From Curvularia sp. ZM96 (Eukaryota > Ascomycota > Dothideomycetes > Pleosporales > Pleosporaceae): a stretch of DNA of 64,000 nt. The stretch lies in NCBI GenBank assembly GCA_022457065.1, contig JAJGBQ010000001.1, positions 4,836,001 to 4,900,000 on the forward strand, written 5' to 3'. Positions 1 through 12,495 of the stretch are shown piece after piece (the first letter of the stretch is position 1; every line of letters begins with the position of its first letter). The notes under the pieces are model-generated. The model was not told the DNA's origin. It worked only from the letters and a program-made list of their open reading frames with translations, and did no database searches. The translations under genes were made by a program, and so were the position numbers.

Positions 1-512
1 TGATTACCACATGTCTAGCTCCAGGCACCCAAGTTTCACCAACCTCGGCATCTCAAGCCTGATCTGCACTGCCTGCCGCAACCAACGAGAAACAACGGCG
101 CTCGAACCACTCGTTCCATGTTGCTTTCCAGTTGCCATGTATGTCGCATCTGGGATGCGATGTTCACAACCATAGGATATTTGTCCGAACCCGATCCGCA
201 ACCATTACCACATTCGATACGTTGCCACATGCATGTGTCCGCCAAAGGGAGACTGCGTTACCCCAGCTATCAAAAGCGGGGGATGACGCTTCGCGACATC
301 ACTGGGTAAGCGTGCATGGCCAAGGTACTTGTCGACCTTTGACGTCGCGTGCGCATGCCCGTAGCTCCCGCTTGCCAGCCTACCAGTCTACATAGGCTGA
401 AACGAAAGTGTAGAATTTAAATTGGCAGACTTTTATAAGTCCTGCACGCTGGAAGATTTCTTTAGATTCATCGCACGCATTAATAAAGAAGCCTCGCTTA
501 AAAACCCCGCCC
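1..512. other. Intergenic, no gene seen
   Basis: Upstream flank of the P450 gene, cut by the window edge. The open frames here are short, overlap each other and resemble no family I know. The stretch presumably includes the P450 promoter and 5' leader, but I see no clear TATA box placed close to the start codon. Confidence 0.5.
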
Positions 513-2220
513 ATGATGGATTTCAGCCTTGCGAACTGCGTCTTGTTCCCGGCCGTGGAAGCGATCCTCGCATTCAGCCTGCTCCCATACATCTTTCAAG
601 ACAACAGCAACGGATACACACTGACGACATATTTCATCTTCTTCACGCTGCTCAACAACAGTGTACTGCTTTTCCATAAACTCATCTTGTATCCCTTCTT
701 CCTCTCTCCCCTGCGCGATCTCCCGCATGCAAAGGGCTTCATTCCACTCGTCGGCCATGGCTGGTGGATGGGGCAACGACCAGGCGGGGAACCGTTTCTC
801 AACGCCATGAAAGAGACACCCAACGATGGCCTCATCCTTAGTGAAGGATTTTTCCATACCACAAGGGTGGTTGTGACGTCGCCAGCGGCACTGGCCGATA
901 TCCTGGTACATCACAGTTACGACTTTGAAAAGCCATCGTTTGCGAGAACCTTTTTGCAAAAATTCCTCGGCGATGGCCTGTTGACGAGTGAGGGTGAAGT
1001 GCACAAACATTATCGCAAGAGAATCGCGCCGGCCTTCCACTTCAGGCATATTAAGAACTTGTATCCTATATTTTGGGCAAAGTCGATTGAGTTTTGCCGA
1101 GCACTCAACAAGGAGCTTTACGATCGTCCGGATCGGGTACTGGAAATCGGTCACTACTCGACTCAAGTCACCATGGATATCATTGGTCTCGCGGGGCTGG
1201 GTCGTGACATTGGGTCGTTACGGAACAGCGAGGATGAACTGATCAAGAACTACGAGGAGATTCTCGAGCCGACGAAAGAAAAGGCGCTGTACTTCATCAG
1301 CCATATTGTCTTGTCGCCCTGGGTAGTTAACAAGCTGCCGTGGGGGCTAAACAAGAGGGTTAAGATCTTAACTGGCAACTTGAAAAGAATATGCAACGAC
1401 TTCGTGGCCGACAGAAAGGCCAAAATGAAGCTCGAGAGTGTGGATAGCCAAGGCAGTAACGATATCCTATCTCTTATGATACGGAGTAACGACTTCTCCG
1501 ACGAGAACCTTGTGGATCAACTCCTTACATTCCTAGCGGCCGGGTAAGTCTACGCCACGTACTCTTTGGTAGCCAATGCTAAGAGCGACATGTAGTCATG
1601 AAACCACTTCGTCAACCTTGACATGGTCGTCCTACTTGCTCTCCCAACACCCAGGTATTCAAAGCCAGCTGCGGTCGGAGATTCATCAATACATTCCGGA
1701 TCCAAAGGTTCTTTCCGATCCAGCCTCTGACGTGGCTGGCCTCTTGGAGAGCATGCCCTATCTCAATGGCGTCTGCAACGAAGTGCTTCGCCTCTTCCCC
1801 ACAATCCCCATAAGTGCACGCGTTGCTATTCGTGACACTACAGTAGCGGGGCGCTTTATCCCGAACGGAACAATGTTCTTTGTGGTGCCGTGGGCGGTCA
1901 ACCGCAACCCCACATTGTGGGGTTCCGACGCTGAGGACTTCGTCCCTGAGCGATGGATCGATAAGGAAACTGGACGTGCGACTATGAATGGTGGCGCGGA
2001 GAGCAACTATAGCTTTCTGACCTTTTTGCACGGACCGAGAAGTTGTATAGGCGAGAAGTTTGCGAGGGCTGAGCTGCGGGCGCTTATGGCGGCGTTTGTG
2101 GGAAGCTTCGAGATGGCGTTGGCGGACCCGCTAGAGAAAGTTGTCGTGGGTGGGACAATTACTAGCAAGCCGGTTAATGGGATGAGATTGAAGCTGCAGC
2201 CGGTGGAATGGGGGTCTTGA
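513..2220 (+). CDS. Cytochrome P450 monooxygenase
   Basis: Haem-thiolate monooxygenase, probably anchored in the ER membrane by hydrophobic N-terminal segments (about residues 8-60). Exons are 513-1543 and 1596-2220; the 52-bp GT-AG intron splits the glycine of the I-helix. The product is 551 residues, normal for fungal P450s. Visible signatures are the I-helix AGHETTS (343-349), the K-helix ExxR (E406-R409), a PERW motif (461-464) and the haem-binding loop FLHGPRSCIG with Cys494 as axial ligand. An HYRKRIAPAF segment corresponds to the C-helix region. The ATG at 513 is directly followed by a second ATG at 516. All key residues are present, so the enzyme should be functional. Substrate and CYP family cannot be told from sequence alone. 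The nearest neighbour is a Zn2Cys6 regulator 2.6 kb downstream, but no biosynthetic backbone gene is in the window. Confidence 0.95.
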
Positions 2221-4787
2221 ACAGATCAAAAGGCTTTAGCGAGCCACCTTCCGATGCATGTATGCCTCCATCCTTGTACGCTACAATTTTTGTGGCACGG
2301 GTATTTGTTCTGTTCAATGAACGAGCCAACATGTGCTCCATGTGCACATGATTCCGTGGAGTAACATGACGCGTTTCTGTCGGCTACCATTTGCAGAAAA
2401 CAGTGTGAGAAAGGGAATCATGGTAAAAAGTGGGCATATGGCCGTATTAGGTGACGTCTAGGATGTCGTTTTGTAAAGTGGAAAAGCCAAGGCGCGAAGG
2501 ATTGACCAGCTGCTCCACTGATCGATATAAAGGTGTCTTGTGCTTTGCATCTGCGATGCCCTAGGCCTGAATACCTGGGAAAATGGGGCTGGCTAGCACC
2601 CTATCCGGGTCCAGATATATTCTGAGTCAGCTCAGAGTAAGCAGAGCGCCACTGGCTGTGCGGGCCATCAAGCTTTCTATTGGTGTCCATCGCGATCTGA
2701 TAATGGCCAACAAAGCATGAAGGCATTTAATTTCCTTGCTGCACCACACACACATGACGCCATGTATGAGGTCCATTGCAGATCGGATATGCCTGGAGTC
2801 TGCACAAAGATGTGCAAGTATCCTCATGGGCATAATCCGCAAGCATGTGTATCTCTACTGAGGATGAGCCATAGCAATGGTGGGAAAAGGGCCAAGGTGC
2901 ATGGTGTCGCTTAAAACATCCTTTGACAGGCAGCGGAGAGGTGTCCACAAAAAAAAGCAAGAAACAGGGCATGTGCGCAATCGCGATGTGATCGTGTTGG
3001 GCTGTGTGGAGTTATGCGATGCATGGTGTGGGTTTGATTAGACATCTGTCCGCTCTTGCATAGAATCAGCCCATATACGGAGGCCAGCGGGCGCATCAGC
3101 AGCAGGGGCTAGATAGGAGACGATGATGTAGACCTTTGCCAATTGGTGGTGTAAATCCGCGGACCCCAACATACTTTCCGCGTACCAGGAGAATTTGCGC
3201 GTTGCTTGGGAAGCGACTCAAAGGAGGTGGCGCTATCAGCAAGTTGCATTGTAAGCTGGTGTGGCGGAAGCGCACAAGATGATCCGGCAGGAAGAGACGA
3301 TGATCGTCGTTCGTTGGCGCACAAATACGGCGTAGGTTGCTATTGGTCGGCGGTACTACGGAAGCCCATCATGGCGACTCAACGTCGCCTGTCGACTTGG
3401 ACTCTCAAGGCATCTCTTCTCTTGCGAACCCGCAAGACTTCGCTGTGCATCGAGATGAAGCATGAGGAATCGGTTCCTCGACATCCAGCAACACTATCGG
3501 TATCCTATCACCATTTCGCGCACCGTCCACGTGACCCTGGCATCTTTGTATCATCGGCCGATTGAATTAGGAAAGCTCGGGCGAGATAACCGTCCATTCG
3601 CAGGTCTTCATGCCGGTGAGGTCGTTTTGGATGCTCCAAGAGAGAGATCACGTTCCTCGGAACCAAGCTAGTGTCGCAGCGATCTCACGATCAACCATGT
3701 CTGTTCTGAGCAAAGAGTGGCAGATAGCCAAGGTCCGCTCGTAGCCCACGCGCCAGGCAGGTCAATTGCTTTCCCGCATCTTTTTACCGCTGTGGTGTCG
3801 TGGATGCGAGCGTTGTCGACGGGGTCGAGGTGTCCCACCCCTGGGACAGCGCGGTCGCTAATAGTCGAGTCATTTGGGCCAGCGTCGCATATTGTGCAAC
3901 AGGGTGTAAGGGTGGAAGGCACAAGTAAAAATTCATGCGACTGTAAAGCTTACTTGCGCGCTTTCCCAAGCGGTGACAAACCCCGCCGCACACAGTTCAG
4001 ACATTACCGGTGTTCATTGATGAAATCCAGCGTGTACCTTGGCTGCAAATCATGCACCACTTACTCAGTGTGGGCGCCTGGGGGAGAGGGCTGACAATGG
4101 TGTCGTGTTTTGCGTTTGCCTGTCCACGCAGTCTTCCAACTGTCCCCGCCCATGTCCCCGTCGCTAGTTGTTCGAATGTCACTTACCTTGTGGCCCGATG
4201 GATGCCTGCAAGTCAAAGGGGTTTTTTTTTCGGGATCAGTCTGTTGGTTTTTTTCAGCCTCGATTCGAAGGGCTTGGTTTACACGACAGCCCATGGAGGC
4301 TCCCGACGGGGTCAACAGCAAACTCTCCAAAGAGCTTTTTAAAAGAACTGTTTGGTGTACTGAAAAGAAATTCCACCGTCATGCGTGATACGTAGGGCAC
4401 AGGAATCAGCCCACAATTATCCTGACAAACAAGACTGACAAGGTAGGGCTAGAGTCTGTCCTTGCCCTTCTCATTGGGTACGGCAAACTGTCCCGTTCCA
4501 AATTCCCGAATCTATGAAGAAAACATTGGCTTAGCTCGACCGCCGAGACTGCCGACCCTAGGCTCCGGGTAGGCTCCCTTGTCCCCAATGACCACGTTTG
4601 GGTGCACAGTGTACGCGAAAAATGGAGCTGCACATGCCATAGGTCAAAGTTCCGGCATGCCCGACTCGGTGCAGCGCCTTTGGACAAGACATTCTGTTCC
4701 TGTATTGCGTTAAACCCATGTCAGATAGACGTACCGTCTTTTGAGCGATAACCTCAACTTCGGTCAGCGTAGCGCTGCCTTGGAAAT
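2221..4787. other. 2.6-kb intergenic region, no supported gene
   Basis: Separates the P450 from the Zn2Cys6 regulator. Open frames (the longest about 125 codons, near 3717-4094) overlap on both strands, lack recognisable domains and have no convincing splice partners. The 3' end presumably carries the regulator's promoter. No tRNA, inverted repeat or transposon end was noticed. Confidence 0.5.
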
Positions 4788-7497
4788 ATGGCTTCGAACG
4801 CTCCGGAGTACAGCGCCCAAGCCATATACGGCCCGAACTCATCCAGCCAACAGAAAATTGCCATTCCACGCTTACAAAGAGTCGAGACAGGACCGAGTGG
4901 AACTCAAGATAGGCGTCGAGTGCCTCGGGCGTGTACTGGAGTGAGTCTGAATCATGCACAGGTGTTGCTGTGTAATCATGGATGGCATGATGGTGAATCT
5001 ATCGACAAATCTCCGATATTGCTGTCGCCTAACAACCCCAATCTCCGTCTGTTCTGCTACTGTTTCTGACAGCATGTCTGAGCATCTAGTGCCGTGCCCA
5101 CAAGATCAAATGCACAGGCGAAAGGCCGACCTGTAAGCATTGTGCGACCACGAACCGTCAATGCGTGTACATCCTACCTCGAAAAGATCGACTGAAAACG
5201 TCTGTTTTTCTTCCCTGTATCTGCCTGCCTTGCTAACAGTCTCAGTGTTACGCAGCAATGTCAGCAGCTGGCTGCGTTGTTGAGAGAGATCAAGGACCGC
5301 GCAAGCGTTCAAGACAGCAACCGCATCACCGATCTTTTGGACGAGGTAAGCGCTTACTTGCACAATCCGCGGTATAGAATCTAAAGAGAAGATCATTTTC
5401 ATGTTGATGCACTGTAGATTGGTGAAGACTTGTCAGAGCACAGGCTTACGCCGACACCGTCAAACTCTGACGTGGACGCTCAGAGCGCACAAGGAAATGT
5501 CGAATTAGGAAGCCTCGACTATCTCGAACACCTTGACACAGAAGCCCTAGATTTATTGGATGAGGATTTGCACAGTAAGGACGAAGCTCGGTCGACTGGG
5601 TTCATCGGAAAGAGCTCAGAAATACAATGGTTGCGCACGGTGGCACTCGCTCAAGCCGAAAGGACAGATGGGAATTGGGATGGTTCGGGACCAACACGAC
5701 ACTCCTCAAACATGACTGGCAGTGAGCCTGTCAGTTCATTCAGCTTTTGGGCCGATTGCGACGAGGTGGATGTGGACTTCTATGTGGATCCACACGAAAT
5801 GCCTCAGCCAGATCTTGCCGACCATCTGGGTAAGTTGATACCAGAATAACGTGCTTGCAAGGTTTGAACTGACACGGCTATCTTTGGACACTGGCAGTGC
5901 AATGCTACATGAACAAAGGACATGACTCTTTTCCAATCCTTCCTCGCAGAGAATTTACAGACCAGACTCGCGTGTACTTTGCATCGCTGCGGAGCGGGAA
6001 TGCGCCACGCCTGAATCCCAAGTGGCAGATCATTCTGAATCTTGTCTTTGCCATTGGTGCAAACTACTTGCATCTTCATGAAGGTTGGTCAGCCGAGGGC
6101 CACGCCGTGTATCAAGCGCGAGCGCGGGCTTTTGGGTTGAGTGAAGCGGCAGTGGCTTCCCATCCTGACGTGCCCCAGATCCAAAGCTTAGGTCTCCTTG
6201 GATTCTACTGGCTCAGCATCGGTCAAGTAAATCGGTAAGTTTGTAACCAGCCTCTCACATAGGCTGAAGCGAAGGGGTTACTGATAACGCTAGTGCTTGG
6301 ACAATTGTTGGTATTGCTCTGCGATCAGCCTACTCCCTCGGCCTCCACGTTCGAAACGAAGATCCTTCGGCAAATGCAAAGAAACGCGAATCTCTGGTGC
6401 AAATATGGTGGAGCCTGTACTCTCTGGAAAGAACACTGAGCATTATAACTGGCCGTCCTAGCATTGTAGTCGACTCGTACTGCTCAGTACCATTGCCCAT
6501 GGCAAATCCCGACGAAGGCGTAGCGGAGGACGCTGCTACAGCATATTTCAATACTGGCGATGCATCAGCGGTGCACCCAGACCTTTCTTCTGTTGCATCC
6601 AACATTGGTGCGAACCCTCGTTTGACGCCAGGGGGCTTTGCCAAACCAAACACCAATTCTGGGACGTACTTCAAGGCTGGGGTGCAATTGTCCATTATAA
6701 CACAGAACATTCTCACGTCCCTCTACTCAGCAGGTACGATGATTCGATCCCCGAGCGATGTTCAGCAGGACACAACGTTTTTGAGCCAGCGCCTGGACCA
6801 ATGGGCCTCTTCGTTGCCACCGGAGCTCAGGCCATACGGAGATACACGAGAGCTTAGCAGTGCGTTCTCGCGTGAGCGTATGCTCTTAAAGTTCCAGTTC
6901 TGCAGCGCGCGTATCTTGCTTACGCGGCCTTGTCTAGCTGCGCGACGCCAGCCGTGGAAGGGCTTCCATGATGCAGGCTTCGCGAGGAACATGGCAGATG
7001 GCTGCATTGAGGCCGCCAAGGCGATAGTTGCGTCCTTTCCCGACGACTATAGTGGCCGAGTTCATGAAGACTTGCCTTGGTGGTGCCTCATCCACCATAT
7101 GGTTCAGGCAATCTCGGTCTTCTTGCTCGGTCTTTCATATCCCTCGTCGACTTCGTGTGATGCTTCCATGATGATCCATCATGTGAGGAAGACTATTTGT
7201 TGGCTCCAGAGGATGCCTGGTCCGGTTGCCGCACGTGCTCATCGAGTAGCTTTCAATTGCTTTGAAAGAGTGGCTAGGCAGTATGGTGTGGACGTGTCGG
7301 ACCTTTGGGACCGCAAAGAGGCTCCAGTGGTGCACAGTTTTAATCCTGGTCCCATGTCAGGGATACCTGTTCCTCAGCCATCAACAACGATCCCGGTGGT
7401 TTCGATGTATGGACATTATGGCAACACGGCGGGCGACAGCAATGCTCATCAATCGGATCCACCTGAATTCCATAAAAACTACTTCATTTCCGAATGA
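4788..7497 (+). CDS. Zn2Cys6 fungal transcription factor
   Basis: Binuclear zinc-cluster DNA-binding regulator of the Gal4 class, acting in the nucleus. Proposed exons: 4788-4940, 5090-5199, 5246-5345, 5418-5829, 5898-6234 and 6294-7497, giving 771 residues. The cluster is split by the first intron: RACTG ends exon 1 and CRAHKIKC opens exon 2, giving Cys49, 52, 59, 66, 69 and 76 (CX2CX6CX6CX2CX6C) preceded by a basic RRR. A linker (RKDRLK) and a short QQCQQLAALL dimerisation-like helix follow. Residues from about 260 onward match the fungal_trans regulatory domain, for example SLGLHVR and the IWWSLYSLERTLSIITGRPS stretch. The first intron is 149 bp, longer than the others (40-72 bp). The acceptor of intron 2 could be at 5239 or 5245; both keep frame. 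Target genes are unknown; the upstream P450 is a candidate by position only. Confidence 0.9.
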
Positions 7498-10400
7498 TCT
7501 GGCAATAAGACAGCAGCTCTGTTTGCCGAATCTTGAGAGCGGAGTTCGCTCAAGACATTCGTTACACCTTGCTCTCGGCGAACCACCCTGGCGTCAAGCG
7601 TGTGCTGGCAAGTTTTGATTGGCAAAAGAGGGCGGGCAGTAGAAGAAAAAAGACTCAAACAGTGGCCGGTTATACAGCATGTACACAAGATTAAATCGGC
7701 GACAAGTTCCGCTCTGCTAGCTAGGTGCTGTTGATGGAAAAGCAGGAGCACTAATACTGGCCATTCTGGGTCACAAAGATAGAAAAAACAATTACTTGTA
7801 TACAAGGCTTAGGTTGGTGCTCAGAGATTGAACGTGTGGTCCGAGCCATGATTCGTCATTGATCGGGCACGCTGCCATGACGATGTTGCAATGAAACGGC
7901 ATATAGGGCGCGTGTCGGCTACTGATGACTGATCATGGCGTTTGCAAAACCATGTCTGTCTAGGTAACCACGGGGAATCCGTAGCTGGAACCGTCTAGAA
8001 ACATCGACTTGCGGTCAAGGCGGAGTGAGGACGCCATGTAACTCGTACAGGCAGCAGTTTGGTTGTTTGCTTGAAAAACGTGACCCTGCTGCCTGGGACC
8101 CACCCTGACAAAGGCCACCGCTGTGATTGGCCATACCCAGCATCTGCCCGAGGCGACTGCGCTATCTCTAGTCACGTGAACGCTAGCGTGCCAAGCCAGT
8201 AGTGCCGTCCTGCAGGTATATAACCTGCCCGTCCCTCGTCCTCCTTTCTCTTCTGTATCCCAGTGCACGGGCTTTACGCTTACCAGTGAGGATTCGTCCG
8301 AGGTAGCGTTTTTGCTAGTTGAAAACTACAACTATGACCGCTCCAGTTGGCTTTCGGGTCGGCTGGGAATTTTTGACACAAACTGTACGCTTTGCGCTGC
8401 TTTTCGTTGACTATTGCGGCTTGCCGCTTTGTTGAAGAAGAGTGATTGTGCCAGAGTCCATTGCCATCCGCGACGCTGCCATCGATGCCTTGCTCCCACT
8501 CGCTCTGGCCTCGATCTTGCTCGCTATCGAGATATCGGCGCTTCCTGGTTATTCACGACGCTCGGAAGCACTGCTCCGGCTTCCTGCCCCATATGCATGA
8601 GCCAGATACGTCAACTATGTTTCGTCGATATGCTGAGCGCGCGCCGCGTCCAAATCTATAGCGCTTCTCAATCACTATAACGTGCCATCCTTCAGACCCA
8701 CTGTCACTGTTTGGCGTCTTTTCCCTCCCTCCGACACAAGCGATGAGGGACTCATTATCACATGCACCCCTCCCGGCGCCGTGTCGGCATAGTTTCCGCG
8801 ACTCAAGCATCAAACATGCCGACTGCTTCGTAAATCGGACAACCCACCATCGCGTCTGCGTCTCTGCGAGAGATTGTTGGCCTTGCTTGCCACTTGGAGT
8901 TACATGTCCTGTCCGATTGCGACTACTTTCTTAGTCCCCGCGGAATACAACTTACCACAGCAATTACCGAGGCTACGAGACGACGCTCTCTTCTAGTCTA
9001 AAGGCTGCTAAGTTATACTAGGTGTCGCGCCAATCTGTCATTGCCCTGGCTGGGATTTCAAAGCATTGCGATATTTGCCAACAAGAAACACATCGCCAGG
9101 CTTGCCACTCGGAACCTGGCTACCAAGGCATGCTGCATTCCAGACTGCAGCATTATGACAAAAATAGCCTGTCTGTCCCATATGCACTTACAGCACGCGT
9201 TTTGAGAGCGAAACGGGCGTCATGCATAGATCCAAACCCTGTTTCCTGCCAACAGACGCGGCGAGACTGTGCAATTTAGGAGGTAACGTGCCAATTCTGA
9301 CAACACTTTGAGGGCTGAGAGAACGTTCACGAGTCATAACACGGAGCCCTCAGTCTTTGTAGTCGGACAACGCCGGGGCATCACCAGGATCCTCAATGTC
9401 CATCCCTCTGAAAGTTGAGAAAGAGTCAGTCACCCAATCCTATTGACAAATCTAAGCCACACTCGATCTACATTTGCAGCATCTTATGTGAAATGTCGCA
9501 TCCAGCCGCTTTTGGCTGCATCTGCAGCTGAACAAGGTTTATTGTGTGTGGACCGAGATGGTCGCCCACAAGAACACCAAGGCGTATCTAGCTGTTCTGA
9601 ATTGCCTTAGGGTAAATGTTATTTGTTGCGAAGCTGATCAATAGCCTTGGGGCGGTTTCAGGGTCGTAACGTTATTCCCCAAGGTTTCGGCGCGTGGCCT
9701 TCGTTCTGCCGGATCGGCGTCGTTGGACGCTAGCCGGCCTTGCGCCATCTCTCGCAAACCATGGCCTGAGCAATACGTACGTATCATGCGTGCTAACGAA
9801 TCTCAAGATGCAAACACGCCAGCCTCTTCTACATTCATGCGTGACAGGCACATCTATTGCCATACAGAGCCGTGTCCGTACGTCACAGGTCCAGGTTGTT
9901 TGCCATGCTATAGGCCGTTGATATTTGTCTGCTAAGGGACGGCATCTAGTCATTGACATGCAACGCCGAAAGTTGCGTACCAGCGCCTCAGTCACAATAC
10001 CCGAGACCTAGCCACATCAGGCCGTTTCCTAACGGCACTCCCCATGTACTTGTCCTAAAAGGGATTTCTCGCAATATAGCACCCCCTCTCTGACTGTTTT
10101 GGTGTCGCGCCACTCTGAACAAGGCAGCATACGGCCGATGTCCTGCTTGGATCGCCACACAATAACCACCACTGCGTTCGAAACGGCCCTGTCCTGAGTG
10201 CGCACTCGTGGTCTGGGCGGACTGTTTTGATACTCCTCAACTTCCTACTTCCAGATTCGGAATCAATGCTCAGGGCCTGCGCCGTGCTCTGCAGCCGTGT
10301 CAGCCCTTTGTGTTATTCGAGTTGAGTTACCATTAAGTGCACATGATCCCTGCGACTCCCAGAGCCACCTCTTCCCCCCAGCGCACGTTATCCTCACGCT

Positions 10401-10613
10401 AAGGATCCTCCTTTATCCTGGTTTCATTCTAGACTCCCTCGTTCAGAGCTTCTGATCCTCATAACAAATAGCTCCTGGCCAGCGTCAGGTGTCAAGATTC
10501 CCCAAAAGGTCGGCATGGGGGTCTGAGTAATGCAATCGTGACTGGTTCCTTCTTGCATTTTTCCTTATCTTTTACCACTCCTCTCCGACGGGCTTTACAC
10601 CATCTCGGTCATC
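7498..10613. other. 3.1-kb intergenic region, no firmly supported gene
   Basis: No open frame here resembles a known family. One place (8216-8791) looks like a promoter plus a weak reading frame and is listed separately. The end, just before 10614, is pyrimidine-rich and is the likely promoter and leader of the rhodopsin-domain gene. Confidence 0.45.
8216..8791 (+). other. Promoter-like TATA and CT tract with weak ORF
   Basis: A TATATAA at about 8217-8223 is followed by a pyrimidine-rich run and then an ATG at 8334. In the ATG frame translation continues for about 150 codons interrupted only by three TGA codons. Alternatively, an intron from a GTACGC donor near 8386 to a CAG before 8455 would give an open product of roughly 88 residues. 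Neither reading matches a family I know. This may be a short real gene, a decayed one, or chance. Confidence 0.15.
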
Positions 10614-12495
10614 ATGAATACCGATAATGCTACCCCCGCTGGAATCCGGGTTAATATTATAGTGCTGGCTTTCACGCTCGTTTCAGCTCTTGTTGTTTTT
10701 CTGCGTCTTTTTACACGGCTCGTAATATCAAGGAACGCTGGATTGGAGGATGGATGTATCGTACTGGCTATGGTAAGTGAGCATCATCTATTGATCGCAG
10801 TGATTGCTAAAGGAAAAACTTAGATCTTCTCAGTAGCACTTACTGTGCTGACTCTCGAACAAGTAATGAATGGGCTTGGAGAGCATAGCTCGAATCTCGA
10901 TAAGGACCAGCTGGACATATTACTCAAGGTGGGTTTTGAATGTGCTTTCTCATTTCTGGACAGTCTACAAGCACTCCTAGAGGTGCTTACGGCCTATCAA
11001 ACTAGCTCGCACTCAATGCACCAATATATTATTATCCAGAGAAAAGTAGACTGTGCTACGACTTAGGCTTCTCTCTCTGTCCTTCATGAAGAACTCAACT
11101 AACCAGTGCACTAGACTTTCTGGGCCAGTGTTTGGGTTTACAACCTCACCCTCACCACTATCAAAGTGTCAATCCTCACACAATACATCCGTATTTTCCC
11201 AACTCATGCATTCCGGATAGCCTGCTTCGTCGTCCTAGGTGTGGTAGTTGCCTATGGGGTCTGGGCAGTGTCCTCGAGCATATTGATTTGCAACCCAGTC
11301 GCTTTCTCATGGGACAAGTCAATCAAAAGTGGCAGCTGCTTGAACCAACTTACCATATGGATTACAAACGCTGGCATCAACATTGCACAGGATGTGGTCA
11401 TATTCCTTATGCCACTTTTTGTTGTGCAAGGGTTGCCGATCTCGAAATCACAGAAAAAGGGGCTGAGGGCAATGTTTATATTGGGTTTGAGGTAGGTCAC
11501 ACTCGCACGCCGCAAATAACGTGATGGGCTAACGGATCAATAGTGTCAGCTTAATCTCTATTGTTCGACTGTATTCCTTAGACGCCATCTCTAACTCAAC
11601 AGACGTGTCGTTTGACAACACGGATCACGCAACCTTGTCTGCCGTTGAAGTTAATGTAGGAATTATTTGCGCTTGCTTGCCAGCCATGCGACCTTTGTTC
11701 GCCCTCGTATTGCCGGAATACTTTTCGGATGCCCCACGGTATCTCAAACATCGAACCTTCAAGGTTGACGTGGCCGAACGAGTGGAATGCCTGCCTGGAT
11801 CCAGGCCCCATCTCCCGCCGACGGCGCACAACAATATCCCTACAAGGCCCAGTACTGCGCATACGAGGCCCGGCAGTACAGTACGAAGACCTGGCACTGC
11901 ACAAACGGGATCCGTTATTGTCTCACGAAGACCTAGCATTGTACAACCAGGATCCGGTACCGCTTCACAAAGGCTTAGCATTGTACAACCAAGATCGTCT
12001 CGAAGGCTTAGCACTGTACAAACGAAGGCCGACGCTCTAAAACTCAAAACCAATGTCGTCGGCTCAGACCCTACGCAACAAGACATATGTCTTGATGACC
12101 TTCATTCTATCTTCTCCCGTCCAACAGGTCGAAGTTTTTCCCTACCCAAGATTACTCCGCTGCCTCTGACGCCACGCTTACACCGCTTCCAAGGACACTC
12201 ACGTTCAGCCAGTAATACATCCCTTCAGAGTACGGCAAGTGCAGCACATGAACGATCTGTTACTCGCCTTCAATTTGAAATCAACCCTCTTCGCATGTCG
12301 CCTGTCACACCGTCCAGCCCCGAATTTCCGGCCCCGCTTCGCATCCAGAAAACACCCTCACTGCCACCGGGCTCCTGGATGCGACGGCCCAGCAACGCAG
12401 CGGTAGCATCACAGCATCCGCCGAAAACGCCAAAAACACCAGGCATAGATAAGGATTTGCCCATTACACCTTTCCCCATTGGATCTGCTCGATGA
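10614..12495 (+). CDS. Rhodopsin-domain seven-helix membrane protein
   Basis: Fungal integral membrane protein of the large 'rhodopsin domain' (SAT4-like) family; the biochemical role of the family is mostly unknown. Exons: 10614-10772, 10824-10928, 11115-11491 and 11544-12495, giving 530 residues. Typical landmarks are the N-terminal helix with RLFTRLVISRNAGLEDGC, the GLGEHS loop, WASVWVYNLTLTTIKVSIL, the CNPVAFSWDK loop with a following conserved Cys, the NAGINIAQDVVIFLMPL helix, and the IVRLYSLDAISNSTD to LPAMRPLF region ending the seventh helix. The cytosolic C-terminal tail (about 200 residues) is Pro/Ser/Arg-rich and contains a degenerate tandem repeat. Intron 2 is 186 bp, much longer than its neighbours (51-52 bp), but skipping it restores the family-typical sequence exactly. 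It converges with VTI1 downstream. Confidence 0.9.
11844..12028 (+). repeat. Degenerate coding minisatellite in C-terminal tail
   Basis: Imperfect in-frame repeats of about 30-45 nt lie within exon 4 of the rhodopsin-domain gene. They encode variations on RPSTAxTRP, RRPGTAQ, RRPSIVQPGSG, QRLSIVQPRSS and RRLSTVQT. The DNA copies share a core such as AGCATTGTACAACCA, so the repeat is visible in nucleotides as well as in protein. The tail is presumably cytosolic. Confidence 0.7.

Noticed and set aside
498..1166. 222-codon minus-strand ORF
   Set aside because: Lies exactly antisense to P450 exon 1, which has clear family motifs; it is a shadow frame.
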